A stretch of 64,000 bases of DNA from Oscheius onirici (GCA_932521025.1 OW051471.1:9920001-9984000), one strand, 5' to 3'; shown: positions 23,980 through 36,425, numbered from the stretch's first letter. Numbers and translations: made by a program. The notes: generated by a model not told the origin, from the sequence alone.

Positions 23980-26045
23980 ATGGAGATCAGCAGGGTGGGA
24001 ACTCGAGAGTCGTATTTCAAGATGGCGTGCTGGAAGAGACGCGAGCTTTTTGCTGTGTATTATGCAAGAAAACAAAACGTTGAACTTATAGTCGCATAAT
24101 GCAACTCGTTGACAAAAAAGCGGATTTCCGGAAGTGGAGGCCAGGTACTAACAGCTTGTTAGCAAAGGGGAGGCAACACGTGGACCGCACACTTTTTGAA
24201 AATTTTCTCATCCTTTTTCGGTTTGCCGGATCAATTTCCCTAATCACATACGACCCACTTCCTTTTTTCTTCACGAGACTCAAAGTCCCTGTTTGATATA
24301 TGAGACAGAGAAATTCAGTAATGCCTTCCCCCTATACCATTGGGATTTAAGAAATACGGAGGAGAACTCAATAATTTGTTTTTAATTGTTCACTTTTGTT
24401 TCTGCTGTGAGAAAATGAGAGATCTCTGCGTAAAAAGAAAGTGGAAACTCTTTCCTCCCCTTTTACCCTAGAATATAATCAAGTTGCCTCTCTCCATCTC
24501 TACGCATAAGCGAATGTTCGGCCTTGTTGCCATCGGCAGTCCGGAGAGCACATTCCGCTGCTTGATTTAGAGCATACGGGAGGGGACCACCAGAGACCAC
24601 GCTTCTCCAAATTGAGTGGTCAAATTTGACCGAATTAAAAGAAGAGAAAGAGCGGAGTCAATCAAAAGAATGCACTCGACACTCTCAAAGTTAGTATTTG
24701 CGCGCAGGACAAAAAAACGCGTGATGCTTTCTCGCCAATGAGTTCAGGGAAGCGAATCGTTCAAAAAGATCTCGCTCTCAATGCATAAACGATGGGATCT
24801 CAAGGCACTACCAGACGATATATGAATTCCAGAAAAGCTGGACCAAAAATCGTGGAAAACGGAGTGAACACACAACAGGTTAGGCTGGTAATTGGCCAAA
24901 CTCATTAAAAACATTTATGGACACCTTGCAAAACTTTTGAACATAGGACTTTCCACTGGAACGGGGACTGTGTAACATTCTGAAGTACAGTTTGGAGAAG
25001 AAAGTAGACAAACTGGCAATGATAGTGGTTCTTGAAAATCACACGATAAACTACTATGCTTTTTTAGCTATTTTACCCGTTCATAGTGATAACAAAGTTT
25101 GCTATCAGAGATTGAACGACTATCTAGTTATTTCGTTATAAACATACTGCTTCTTTTTGTTACAACATTCTTACAGTATCTGGTAATTTGTTCTACTGCA
25201 TTTTAAGCGCTAACTACACACCACGCGAAGGTTTGAAAGTTGTCTAAAACCCCGGAAAACAACTATAATTGAACGGCGGTCTGAAATTGTTTTTCAATTA
25301 ACATTTCGAAGAGGGGAAGTTCAGAGAGAGTAGAAACACGTTCAATTGCGCGACTTATCTCCTCATGGTCATTGAGCACGAGGGGGAGAGAAAGGGCACG
25401 ATAATGAAAAGCTTTTTCCGGCAGTAGAAATTAGCTAGTTGGAATCCACACAGGGGCATTTCAAGTCATTATTTCTGGAACAGTTGCACGGATGCGGTTT
25501 TTTGTTACTTCGGAGCTGTCAGTTTCGATGCTGTGGTGCGGTGGCTAGGTGACCAAGGGGTTAAAGTATTTTTCTGCGTGTTTTTTCCTCTGTGAAACAA
25601 GGAGTTCTCTAAAACTATTTCCCATCCAGACTATCTTGACAGCTGAAAGCAAAGCTCACCAGGTTTCTCTAAATAAATCAGCTAGATATCTGAATTTGCG
25701 AGATACACTTCTTGAGCAAACTAAAAAGCTATAAATTGGAACATTTCGAAGAACAGTCTACCTCAACAATCTTCACGAGTGCTCTGATGCTTTTGTTAGT
25801 CAGCTATTTTCGTACGCACACCTTGACTGTCGAAACGGGGCTAACATATATTCAGACAAACACTTTTGTCAGTTCACCATGTCATATGTCTTGACATACT
25901 CATCACTGGTAGTATCTTGATGAACCAGCTGAGTAATTGCGGACATTCGAGTTCATTTCTGCCTCCAGATGATGCAAGTCAAGAAGATTGGGTAGTTTTG
26001 CAAAATTAAGAAAACTTCATTATAAAACGTTTTGCTTTAAATTTT
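23980..26045 (+). other. Gene-free stretch between channel and L-domain gene
   Basis: About 2 kb with only short unconvincing open frames. It contains GAGA/purine-rich patches near 24400-24680 and is AT-rich after 25000. It probably carries the channel gene promoter. Confidence 0.4.
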
Positions 26046-26169
26046 TGTTTTTCAAATGTTTATATGTTTATGTTTAGTGAGATTCAGAAATTCGGAGGTA
26101 ATCTTTTCAATACAGTTATTTTTGAACAGAAGTTACAGTATTTTGGTACGCATTAACCAAAAATTTCAG

Positions 26170-26897
26170 ATTGCCATCATTACATCATAAAATCAACATC
26201 GGAACTAGATGATTGCAAGTATATTGGATTTGGGCAGCAACTAAACGCTCGGCATCAACCGGATGGTTTTACGCCGGAAGGAGGGATGCCTAAGGGAGTC
26301 AACAAGGAAGGCATCGAAGCAATATCAATGTTCATAGTCAACACGTACATTAAAACATTGAATTTTGTGAAATCTATCGAAGGCGGAAATAATAGTGAGT
26401 TTTTCGAAATATTCTTTTAAATTTTGGTTGCAGAGATTATCGACAATCCATTCCTCTGCGACGAGAATATCTACGAAAAGTTCAATCATAAAAAAGGCAG
26501 CCATGAAATCTACAACAATTGCGACAAAATTTGTGATCCCCACGAACTGGAAAACGAAAAGGATGCCGGACAACTTCTCAAATGCCAAATCTATCGAAAC
26601 AACAAGAATCCAATTGGACTCGCAGAGCTTGAAAAAATGATAAAAGTGACCGAGATTCAAGGACAAGTCGAGCTGAAAGGAACTAATCTGACGGATCTTG
26701 GCCTGCTTCAGAATATCGAGAAAATTACAAGCAGCAATGACGTGGCTCTGGACATTTCGGGCAACGAGAATCTGGAAAATTTCGAATTTCCCAAGCTGAA
26801 GAAACGTGAATCACCAGGACCTGTCAAACTAAGGATTGCTGGAAACAAGCCTCTGAGCGAAGAAGAGAAAAAGAAGTTGGCCAAGCAGTTGGCTTGA
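26170..26897 (+). CDS. irld-like protein (insulin/EGF-receptor L domain), 3' exons
   Basis: Two exons are clear: 26170-26394 and 26434-26897, joined in phase (GTGAGT donor, TTGCAG acceptor). The product carries a receptor L-domain pattern: short repeated strands such as EIQGQVELKGTNLTDLGLLQN and VALDISGNENLENFEFPKL, with cysteines typical of nematode irld proteins. The upstream exon with the start is not certain; a candidate ATG lies near 26058. The frame stops at 26895, just where an irld protein should continue into its Ser/Thr-rich stalk. That stalk exists (about 26894-27130) but in another frame. The gene may be mis-modelled by me, spliced differently, or a pseudogene. Confidence 0.55.
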
Positions 26898-27130
26898 AAA
26901 GCGAACAAATCACTGATAAAACCACCACAACTGAACCGTCGGCCAGTGCTCCGACCAACTCAGTGTCTACCGACTCGTTCTACTCTTCCAGTACATTCAG
27001 TGAAGGTTCATCCACGGCAGCAGAACCGAATTCAGTTGCGCTTGGCTTGGGTTCAGGAGTGGACTCGGTGGAATCGGATCTAGATGGAACAGGTTCCGCC
27101 AATACTCTTCATAATATGAGCTCGGAATAA
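26898..27130 (+). pseudogene. Out-of-frame Ser/Thr-rich tail of the irld-like gene
   Basis: An open frame rich in Ser, Thr, Glu and Gly (for example TTTEPSASAPTNSVSTDS), as in the stalk of GPI-anchored or membrane-bound L-domain proteins. It follows directly on the L-domain but is shifted by one base relative to it, and no convincing intron explains the shift. A hydrophobic LVTVIWLL-type segment follows near 27205-27230 in yet another position. It could be a true coding tail reached by alternative splicing. Confidence 0.35.
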
Positions 27131-27238
27131 GGACCAAAAACTGCCGACGACGACGAGGACAGCAGAGTTGCCAGAAAAAAGAAACTGAATTTTTGGTGCC
27201 ATGCTGGTTACTGTGATTTGGCTGCTTTATGAACAGAA

Positions 27239-29076
27239 TCACATCCACCCGTAAGCTCTGAAGTAATTGTCAGCGGATGCATCGTGACCAACAAGTTGAG
27301 TGATCGCAGCTTGTCGAGTGTTCTTCTGTCGCCTGATGATAATTGTGAGCAGAACAGGTAGAACTACAGAGTATATTGGATGTAACTAAACCAGTTATTC
27401 GTTCATTCAAAGTTTTGGTACTCACATTTGTGAAGCCGTTTAGAGTTAACACTTTGATGAGGTCTGTTCCGAAGAGGTTAGAGACTACCAAGGAGTTTCC
27501 ATAAAAGGTTGTGAAGAGAATGAAATGGACGACCATCCAGGGCAACATTAGGCAGAAAACATAAATGTTTTCTGACTGTTGAAAGCGCTGTGACATCACA
27601 TAGGTTCTTCTGAATTATTTTTTTGGGAAAATTACATCACAAAAATTCGATACCTTTTATCGGTGTTTCTTCTTATAAGATATGACCCAAAGGAGGATAT
27701 GATAGTTATAATTTCTACCGCTATCAATGTAGCGGTTAATATTAGGGCATCAGACGCGTTGGACGTTGTCATGGAGGAACAATAGGCGACTTTGCCTTTA
27801 GGAACAAACTTTCGGAACAAAAAGCATGTAACTCCTAAGGCGAGGAGTAACTGAAAATTCGACGTTAATTAACAGTGTGAAAATTTAAATCTTGGCTTCA
27901 AGAGAGACAGAAGAGATAAGTCTGATCGAACCGTCGGTCATTGTAAAATCTCAGTCAGTTACTTGTTAGTCAAGTTTGAAATCAAAACCGATCCGTATTT
28001 AGCGTTCAGGGAGTTCTTCTTCTTTTTCCTTTTTGAAATCATAAAAGGGGGAAACGACATTTCAAAACGCGTCCATCTGTGACCATATCACTTCCAAGAA
28101 AACAGTTCTCTTTGTTACTTCCAGAAACTGTTTTTGTTCTCTTTATTTGTGTCATATCTGTGCTTGTGATTCGCGGAAATGAAAATACCAAAGAATTTGT
28201 CGACAAAATAAAAGTACACTGCTAATTCGGCGTGATAATGATACAACGAAACAAAAGGTGTAGAACTCACTGAGGCGAGACATTGTACTGCTCCCAGTTT
28301 CCAACCATATTGCTTGTTGAACCTCTTGTTGTTGAAGGCTAGAAGCCGATCGACAGACATTGCAAAGTGAAGAAAAGTAGGCTGACATTGAAGGACAGTT
28401 TGAGTAAAATTGAGGTAGACGCAGAAAGTTCTGTCGACTAGGACGTCACATGGACTCTTGGCCTTGTAGTACATAATGAAATGCATTCCTCTGATAAAGA
28501 CGAGAAGTATTGTGTTGACGATGTAGTTCAGAACGTAGTAGGAAACGATTATCTGAAACTCTTTTTTTACTTTTCAAATTAAAAAAATATTCCGTCCAGG
28601 TTCTAATCAGAAAACTGCAGAGGCACCGGCAGTGTCACGCATCGTACTCCTGGGAAAATGTCTGGGAATACGATATGTGAGAATTCTAGTTTGTTGTGCA
28701 CATCACAGGATTATTTTGAGCCTAAGTTAGAAAACTTTTTTTTTCTTTTCGAAGACACACTTGAGTCTGCCAAAACAGAGAACTAAAAAGTCTTGCCCCA
28801 CTGTCTTTCAAAAAAAAATCCTTCTGGCAAAAAAGGTTTCGTCATCGTCATTAACATGGATCAACTTCGAAGGCCATCGATAATAAATTGGGAACACCAA
28901 CTTGCCTTGATTGCTGGTGGTAGCAAAGTATTGTTGTAGTATCGGAAGGCAAACACGACGTTCAGAAGTATTCCAACCAAACAGACTCCAACATTGCACA
29001 ATAACATACTTCTGAAGCTACTGTTGTAGAAAAATGGTTCAGCATCTTGACAACTTTCCGTAGAAAAAGACGACAT
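27239..29076 (-). CDS. 7TM serpentine chemoreceptor (Sra-superfamily-like), gene A
   Basis: A nematode serpentine receptor, probably on sensory cilia. Exon 1 (29076-28906, 57 codons) encodes MSSFSTESCQDAEPFFYN and TM1. Exon 2 has IRGMHFIMYYKAKSPCDVLV and LHFAMSVDRLLAF, where the DR sits at the cytoplasmic end of TM3. Later exons encode FVPKGKVAYCSSMTT, RFQQSENIYVFCLMLPWM and the last TM with HPIYSVVLP, then a basic tail and a stop at 27239. Exon 1 is exactly as long as in genes B and C. Its donor is AAG|GCAAGT, a consensus GC donor, where the paralogs have GT. I call the family from the RYQ-x-EN-x-Y pattern; assignment to sra, srab or sre is not certain. Confidence 0.75.
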
Positions 29077-29611
29077 CTACTCTCTGAAAGTCATCAACTT
29101 GTTCATCTGATTTTTACAAACAAAGTGAACACCCTCGATTGTTCACTAGCTATTACATGAAGAGATTGATTGCTTATATTTTTTTTGAAAATACTCTTAC
29201 AAAAACATTTGAATCCTTCTAGAGAGAGTCATAGACCTCCTCCTATAACGTCAAAGGGTCAAATGATATTGAACTCGGACCAAAGTCTCACACTGCTGGG
29301 AAATTTCATGGCGATGCTTTCGAAAAGAACGGAAATGGATAAAGAAATGAAGAGAGGGTTCCGCCTCGCTAAATGTGAAAACAGGAAATTGTGAGTAATG
29401 AGAAGAAAAAATGCATCCATAAAGGTCGATTTTGATCTGGACTTCACCAAAACTGAAGAAGCAGAAAGGGGAATCGGCATAGTGCAATTGATGTGACGTT
29501 CTAAAAGTTAGGATGGAGCGCACAGAAGTTCAGAAGAAAAGTACAAAGCGTTTCATTTGATATAATGAAACCCTAACCTCAAAAGAACAGTTGTCATCTC
29601 AAAAGAGTCTA

Positions 29612-29845
29612 ATCTCTCTACTACTAAAGCGCAGTGGTGTCTGTGGTAGACTCTGTGTTTGTCCGTTTGCGGCGATGTCCGTGGCCACGAACAAGTCAGG
29701 ACAAGTTAGCTTTTTTTAGGAGTAGATAGATAGTTTTGAATTTAGAGTGGGAACGAGAAATCTTATGCTTGGAAAACATTCTTCGTACCTATGAGCGCCG
29801 CAGGCCCCAGGCCGGCGACAGCCGTCGTAGACGGCTGGTGTTTCT
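29612..29845 (-). repeat. Dispersed repeat copy 2
   Basis: Inverted copy of the element in the intron at 3945-4195, with the same ordered blocks. It includes a perfect short hairpin AGCCGTCGTAGACGGCT at 29820-29836 and GC-rich GCCGCAGGCCC next to it. It lies upstream of chemoreceptor A in otherwise gene-free DNA. Confidence 0.65.
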
Positions 29846-31108
29846 ACTGAAGTTCAACTACGTCTCAGAGAAATCTTCACCGTTGGACAGCTTGGAAAGC
29901 AACAAATGCAAAGAATCTACATTTGCTGCTTTCCCTTCGATCTTAGTTTCTACGACAGTAAAGTAAAGTTTCTTCCCGACTCAAGCCTGAGTTTCGAAGA
30001 GACTCATGGGCTGCGGGAGCTTCCTGAGTGGCCAGGTTGCGGTAGGCGTTAACGTTCCGAAGCTACCTCGAGTTTTTTGGGAACGCCTTTACTTTACTTT
30101 CCAACGACAGATGAAACGGTATTGAACTGTCAACGGTTCTAGCACTAAACGGACCGACAGGAGCACTCTGCCTCCTGTTTACTGTTATCAATCATCAAAC
30201 CAGATACTTAGTTGACAAATTTAGCTCTAATCGATATTGAATTGTACTTTACAGCTCAGTTAATAACAAGCGAAACTGCCCAATTTTAGTTCCTCCTTCT
30301 CTTCTTCTGCGTCTCTGCGCGAGTGTTGCCCAATCTCGTTCCTTTACCCTCGTCGCACCTCGCAACGTATGTATTTTTTTTCTTTTCTCATCGCTTCATG
30401 GCGTTTATCGCTATGATCAATTTGTAGTAATCGTTCTTATCGAATTAACCTTCGATATACGTCGCTATTGCGTCGTACAAGGTTAACCGATTTTTGAGAC
30501 CTGGGTTGCTTGCTGGCTTGCCAGCACCGGCTCTCACGGGTCGTTCCGACACTGCACAATAGTCGGGGTCGGCCCATCCCCAAGGGGGAATACAGTTAAA
30601 CAAACAAAAGGAAAAATGCAAATTACTGGTTGTTGAAGAAGCAGATTTTCTGAATTGACATGAACTCCGATGGTGTTGCAAAAATTGACTTGAGAGTAAA
30701 TAGCTATGCAGTCAAGCTATGTACATGCCATCGAATGTTGTGGATGGACAATTTCTTGAATCTCGATTCTGGAATCATCTCCTTGGATAAAGGACCCTCT
30801 GCTCTGGAGCTTTCCATCCGGACTTCTGGGGATACGACTTAACTTTGAAACAGGTAGTGAATTTCGGTCTGGACTGGTTTCTATCGAGAAATCATACACT
30901 CTCATGCTCAAGTTCCCACGAATGAAAAACAGTCAAGGAAGCGTGTCAACCGCATACTTTGACATTTACATACTCTGTATATTCCTAGAGCACTCATTTC
31001 TTTGCACAACAAATATTATCTAACTGGTTGCTTATGAGCATCGCTTCAAAACATCACTGATTATTATATTTTATTGCTGAACATCAAAGAAGCTATCACA
31101 GGATTTTA
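29846..31108 (+). other. Intergenic DNA between chemoreceptors A and B
   Basis: No gene found. It contains AGTAAAGTAAAG-type repeats (about 29958-29966 and its inverse near 30089-30101) around a GC-richer core, and a pyrimidine-rich stretch at 30290-30350. Function unknown. Confidence 0.4.
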
Positions 31109-32439
31109 ATGGAGACAGCACAGACTTCAAATTGCCCAGAAGCAATTCCATTCTTGGAGAGCCCGGCACTTCGACGGATGCTAATATACAATGTTTTTAC
31201 TGGCATCGCTGCAGTTATTTTGATCATCGTCTTTGCATTTCGATACCACAAAAACACTCTTCTACCACCCACAATCAAGGTACGAACTGAAACTGTGACT
31301 ACATTAAAACAACGCCAGTGAACTGATGAACTACAAAACGTTTACACTGTTTCGCAAAAGTTGTAGAGCAGAATATCGCTCTTTGAAGTTTTTAACTAAC
31401 CTGTCAGCGTGTGAGTAGATAATACGGTTGTCTAGAGGTAGGCGCCGAAAAGCTTTAAACTCCCCTCATTTATAAGGCTAGTTGGTGACGACTTCTAAAA
31501 TCTTCTTGCAGATAATTGCCGGTGCTTACATAGCGAGCAAGATGATAGAAAGTATTCTTTGGGGAGGTATTAGAGGACTCCATCTGTTCATGTACTACAC
31601 AGCCTCTACTCCCTGCGACATTCTGGTATCAAGGAAGATCTGTCTCACTTCCAGTTTCGCTCAAAATCTCCTGTTATCCCAGCCCACTTTTCTACATCTA
31701 GCAATGGCTATTGAACGAATTTTCGCTTTTTGGTACTCGAAGAAAAACAAGACTACAGGAGTTGGCTTCAGCTACGTTTTGGTCTTTTTGGCAGTGAGTT
31801 TTCGTTTCTTCTGCAAATGAACTTCTTCAGTTCCTCTCCGCCACTTCTACATCCGCTTACGGATTCCGCAAAGTTGTCCCCAGTGGCAAAATTCCTTTTT
31901 GTTCCGTCTTAACACCGTCCACAACATGGGATACGGTTTCAGCTCTTGCTTTGTATGTTCTCGTCGAAATATTCTCGATATGCCTCACAGTGGTCACATA
32001 TTTTATAAGAAGGAGACAGGAACAACGGTTAGTTATCAACCTGATTTAACGATTCGTTCAACAGAAGAACATACGATATGAGTCAACGCTACAGAAAAAA
32101 AGAAAACAGCTACGTTTTCCGTCTCATGTTGCCTTGGATGTGTTACATTTTTTCTTCTTCATCTTATTTTATGTCGTTGTAATTACCGTAATGCAATTTT
32201 ACGACCTGGAAACGCATTACATCACCTTCTCTCACTATTTGGCTACATGAATGTGAGTTTATAGCCAGCAAAAACTAAAACAAGCTTCCAGATTCATCCT
32301 ATCTACACCGCTATTCTGCCTTTCTTTTTGGCATTCATCGTCTAGAAACAGCGGAACAGCAGACAGTCAGCCATCAAAAATTTGGTCACTCAAGACACCA
32401 GGCTAAGGCCTAGTTGAAAACTTATGGATGGTCTTGAAT
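31109..32439 (+). pseudogene. 7TM serpentine chemoreceptor, gene B, decayed at the 3' end
   Basis: Close paralog of gene C, with the same five-exon layout: 31109-31279, 31512 to about 31792, a third exon starting FLSATSTSAYGF, and two more. The first three exons are open and well spliced (LLPPTIK, CDILVSRKICL, LHLAMAIERIFAF). In exon 4, after RLMLPWM, the frame breaks: relative to gene C a base is missing near 32140 and another near 32225-32245. In exon 5 a TAG replaces the CGG codon of gene C (FLAFIV-stop-KQRNSRQS). A last shift destroys the tail (QDT then RLRPS instead of SAEAY). Several independent lesions make sequencing error unlikely; the receptor would lose its last two helices. Confidence 0.8.
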
Positions 32440-32493
32440 GAAGCTCAAGAACAATTCATTAGAAATCGTGAAAAACAAATTTCACGAGAAACT

Positions 32494-33000
32494 TCAGTTT
32501 TTAGCTTCTTCCTTGGACGAATCATCGGCAGTTTCTCTCTGCCAGAGGTCGAAGTATGTTCCGCATCGAGCTCGGTGTGACTGAAAATTGTTTTTACAAC
32601 TGATCTTGAACTAACCCTCCGTGCTCAACGATCTTTCCTTTGTCCATAACCAAAATACACGTGGCTCCAACAATCGTGCTTAGCCTGTGAGCCACGACAA
32701 CCGTTGTTCTTCCTACGCAGATCTTCTCAAGGCATTTCTTGATCTCTCGGTCGGTATGGGTGTCCAGGGCGGAGGTGGCCTAGGAATTTTTCAGAGAGAC
32801 ACTCTTTTGGTCGTCATCTTGCTTTCTTTCTATCGCTTCTCATTTCTTCACAAAACTTACTTTGTCCAAAAAGATGAACTTCGGTTTCTTCAAGATTATT
32901 CGAGCGATGGTTGTCGTTGTCTCTCTCCTCTTGACAGCTTCAAGCAACGCTCTCCTACCATCGTCTCATATCCTAAAAGTTCACAACGTAATCCTCCCGA
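32494..33000 (-). pseudogene. Fragment of an ABC half-transporter (HMT-1/ABCB6-like), broken
   Basis: On the minus strand the end of a nucleotide-binding domain is readable: GYETMVGERCLKL, then the signature region as [42 protein letters not shown], the H-loop [21 protein letters not shown], and a C-terminal exon ending SSKEEAKN before TGA at 32494. The match is to the HMT-1/ABCB6 mitochondrial/vacuolar exporter type. It is broken: the signature LSGGE reads LSRGE, a base is missing between QR and IAR, and the part upstream of GYETMVG is out of frame. The transmembrane domains and Walker A are absent. Intron remnants are still present (GTAAGT at the end of FLDK, TTCCTAG before ATSAL), so this is a duplicated genomic fragment and not a processed copy. 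Confidence 0.8.
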
Positions 33001-33372
33001 ATATTAATCCAATTCGAAATAATTCAGAGACGCGGGTATGGACACTGGGTATCACTTGAAATTGCATTGAACTTGAATTTTGCATTTCATATAATGAGCC
33101 GCCAAGTTGCCACTGTTAGAAGTTGTCCAGGTTCAAGCCATTGAAACAATGTCAATACTACCGAGCTTTGTCAACTTTCATTTCAAAGAGGAGCTAAACC
33201 TTTGCTTCAGACCAATTATCCCTTCGCGGATTCGTACATTCCCAAGTTTCACTTCTCACGACAGTTACTAATGAGCAAAACAATCGAGGAAACGGCTCAA
33301 CGAACCCTCTGTTTTTCAGAAAGCCCTTGACTTTGCCGACAACTATCTATATTCGGAAAACTATTGCAACAA

Positions 33373-34581
33373 ATGCAAACAGAACAAAGTTCACAATGTC
33401 CAGAAGCTGTTCCATTCTTTGAGAGTCAACCATTCCGATATATGCTCCTCTACAACATTTTCATTTGCACATCCGCTGTCATTTTGAATTTCATCTTTGT
33501 CTTTCGGCATCGAAACAATACTCTTCTTCCACGTACAATTAAGGTTTGCTCAAAATGCGCCTTTCTTTAATTCTGATTTCAGATAATTGTTATAGTCTAC
33601 ATAGTGTGCAAGACACTGGAAACAACAATGTACGGAGGTATACGAGTCATTCATTTTTTCATGTACGTCACATCAACCTCTCCATGCGATATTCTTGTGG
33701 ATAAGAAGATTTGTCTGCCGGCTACTTTCACTCAAACTGTCCTCATATCTGCGCCTACTTTTCTACACTTAGCAATGGCTTTAGAGAGACTTGTGGCCTT
33801 TGTGTTTTCTAAAAGAAACAAGGCTAGTGGAATATTTGTGAGCTACATTTTGGTTTTCCTAGCGGTAAGTATACCGTGGGAATTCTGTTTCAATTTTCCG
33901 TCTATTTTGAGTCGACTGTTTTCAACTGAACACTGGGAATTGTCTACTGTATGAATTCGATATCTTTTCAGATTCTTTCCGGTGCGTCTTCAGTATTCTA
34001 CGGATTTCAGCACGCAATACCTAAAGGTAAAACTCCCTTCTGCGCCATTCTGACTACTGCCACATTGTGGGATACCGTCAAAGCCATCGCTTTCTATGTC
34101 GTCGTCGAAGTGTTTGCGATTTGTCTTTCCGTCATCACCTATTTTGTCAGGAAAAGGCACGAGAAGCGGTAAGTTGCCTGTATCGACGAAACAACTCGTT
34201 TTTGTAGAAGAACGTACGATATAAAACAACGCTACAGGAAGAACGAAAACAGCTACGTTTTTGGTCTAATGTTGCCCTGGATGGTTTTACATTTCACTTT
34301 CTTCATTTTCTTCTATGCCGTTGTAATTATCGTCACGAACATGTACGACCTGGAAACGCATATTATTGGCCTGTTCATCTTTTTCGGTTTTGTTAATGTA
34401 GGTTTTTGCAATATCCACTGTTGAATATTTCCAGATTCAACCGATCTACACCTTTATCCTGCCTTTCTTCTTGGCATGGATTGTTCGGAAACAGCGGAAT
34501 AGCAGACAGTCAGCCATCAACAGTTTGATCACTCAAGACACCTCAGCTGAGGCTTACTTGAAAACTTATGGCTGGAATTGA
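33373..34581 (+). CDS. 7TM serpentine chemoreceptor, gene C, intact
   Basis: Five exons (33373-33543, 33583-33864, 33972-34168, 34208-34397, 34435-34581), all GT-AG and in phase, giving 328 aa. It begins MQTEQSSQCPEAVPFFES and has seven hydrophobic segments. Landmarks are NTLLPRTIK after TM1, TSPCDILVDKKICL in the first outer loop, LHLAMALERLVAF at the end of TM3, RYRKNENSYVFGLMLPW before TM6, and a tail RKQRNSRQSAIN. An AATAAA overlaps the stop codon. It is the best reference for judging gene B. The ligand is unknown; expression in chemosensory neurons is inferred from the family. Confidence 0.82.
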
Positions 34582-36425
34582 ATAAAACATGACCTTTGCC
34601 AAGTTCTTCTTGGTTGTGTAGAAAAGTTCCTAGTCTGACAGTTATCACACTGCGGACACTTTCGACCACCTCTCAAACTTTGCTGTTTTTCGCTGCTTCT
34701 CCCAAAGGTCCTTTATTTTTCTCTGAGGTGTTCTATTTTTAAAATTTCCACTCCCTCGCTTCAGGCTTCTAGTTCACGAACTTTTCCCTGAATAGATAAA
34801 AGGTCATTTCCGACCCGACAAAATATAGCTAGTTGTTCTGCGCGTCATTCTTGCTCATCATTCCATTACGAATGCATGGATGAGGTCAACGGAATGCAGA
34901 CCAACTGTGTTTTGAACCAATCGAGAGGCTATATTTGCCTGCTTATGAATTATTTAGGATTATGGCTATTGTCTAAAGATAACGTGACGCACTTGAATGT
35001 TTAAAAACTTCGATCAATCAGTAGAACGCATCGATGTAAAGTAGTACTTCACTGATCATTCAAAAAAGTCAGTTATTGTAAAAGTTTTGGTAAAAAATGA
35101 GTTAAAGACGACGTCGCAAAACGAGTTGACCACCTGGATTTCCTTGTTGTTATGTGCCTGAACTATGAGGTTTGAAAGATGGTTTCGGTTTATTTTAAAA
35201 CATTGGTTTTGTCCCCAGTTTTCTCCACACATCAGCAGCAAGGAGTTTGACCGAATCAAAACAAGTTTGACCGACCAACATGAGCTTAACTCATAAAACC
35301 CGACCAACGTTCCACAATTCCCGAGTTAAGACGGATTTAAGTAGGCGACGGAATTCTAGTATTGCTTTGCATGGTTTAGCCGGGGATGACCGGCTCACGT
35401 CATGCCATGTGTGCTGTTTGATGAACACGTTACTATATATATCAGGGAAAGCCGTGAGTGTGGCAAAGACGATGATCAGCGGAGATCTGATTTCTGCTTC
35501 TGTATTTTGACCCATTGTCGGGCATCGTGAAAGCGTTTGGAAAGGCCGAAACACAACCGGTAGACTGACTTTTAGAGTGTAAATTTTTAAATGATCCGTT
35601 CTTTGTTCCCCCAAACGTTAAAGCCGTTCCCATAACTGTTATGGATAGATTTCCTGTCAAGACGCGCCACAAATAATCCCTTTTCTACAAGCTTTCTTTG
35701 TGACCACTGTATGTTAGGTGTGTCTGGAAGTAAAGTCTTGGACTGTTGGCTCGTCCACCTTTCTCGTGTTACAACAATGACTAATAATTTGTAACTTTCA
35801 TCCAATTTTCATCAGACAATGGTCATTTGAGCTCATTGTATTCACTTACAAGTGATTACAAAAAGTACGGTAGGACTCTTTTTACTCATCCCCTAGTTCA
35901 CAGACTACTGATCACAAATGTTTCATCCACTCTCCTACAATATGTTCAAAAATAGGGACGCAACGAACTGAATGTTCCGTGTTAATCAGTCGTGAATTCA
36001 ATTAGACAACCGATTTTTCTTTCTTTCTGAGTGGGACGGAGAGTACAAAGAACGGCTCATAGTAACTGAATTGTCTCGGGATAAAAGAGAGTTAGCCCAA
36101 GGTGTCTTGTTCTTTTTATAGAAGTGTCTAAAACGTAAACTGGTCGCAAAAACACGAGTTTTTGCAAAAAGTGCAGAAAATCGTAGGATGCCAGGCACTT
36201 TAGTCAGAACTAACAGTTTCCTTCCTAGACAGTTCAATCTCCGGCAGTAAGTTTTGGTCAAAAAAGTCCGCAATGCGAAGTATTGGAGGGTTCATAGATC
36301 AAAACTGTTACCGTCTCTCTAACAATCTTCCATCAGAACATTTATTCCAAAATCATTCATTCAGAGCGCTCAACAACAAGTTTCGTAACAATCGTATTAC
36401 TCCTAATTGTGAACTCATCTGGCTC
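34582..36425 (+). other. Intergenic DNA between chemoreceptors C and D
   Basis: No gene that I can support. Minus-strand open frames at 35290-35805 overlap in several frames (for example SIHNSYGNGFNVWGNKERII) and could be a relic of an unidentified element, but no family was recognised. Confidence 0.35.

Noticed and set aside
24086-24296. Long frames on both strands upstream of the channel gene
   Set aside because: They mirror each other, with no splice sites or family features.
35290-35805. Overlapping minus-strand frames as a transposase relic
   Set aside because: No catalytic motif, no terminal repeats and no recognised family; left as intergenic.
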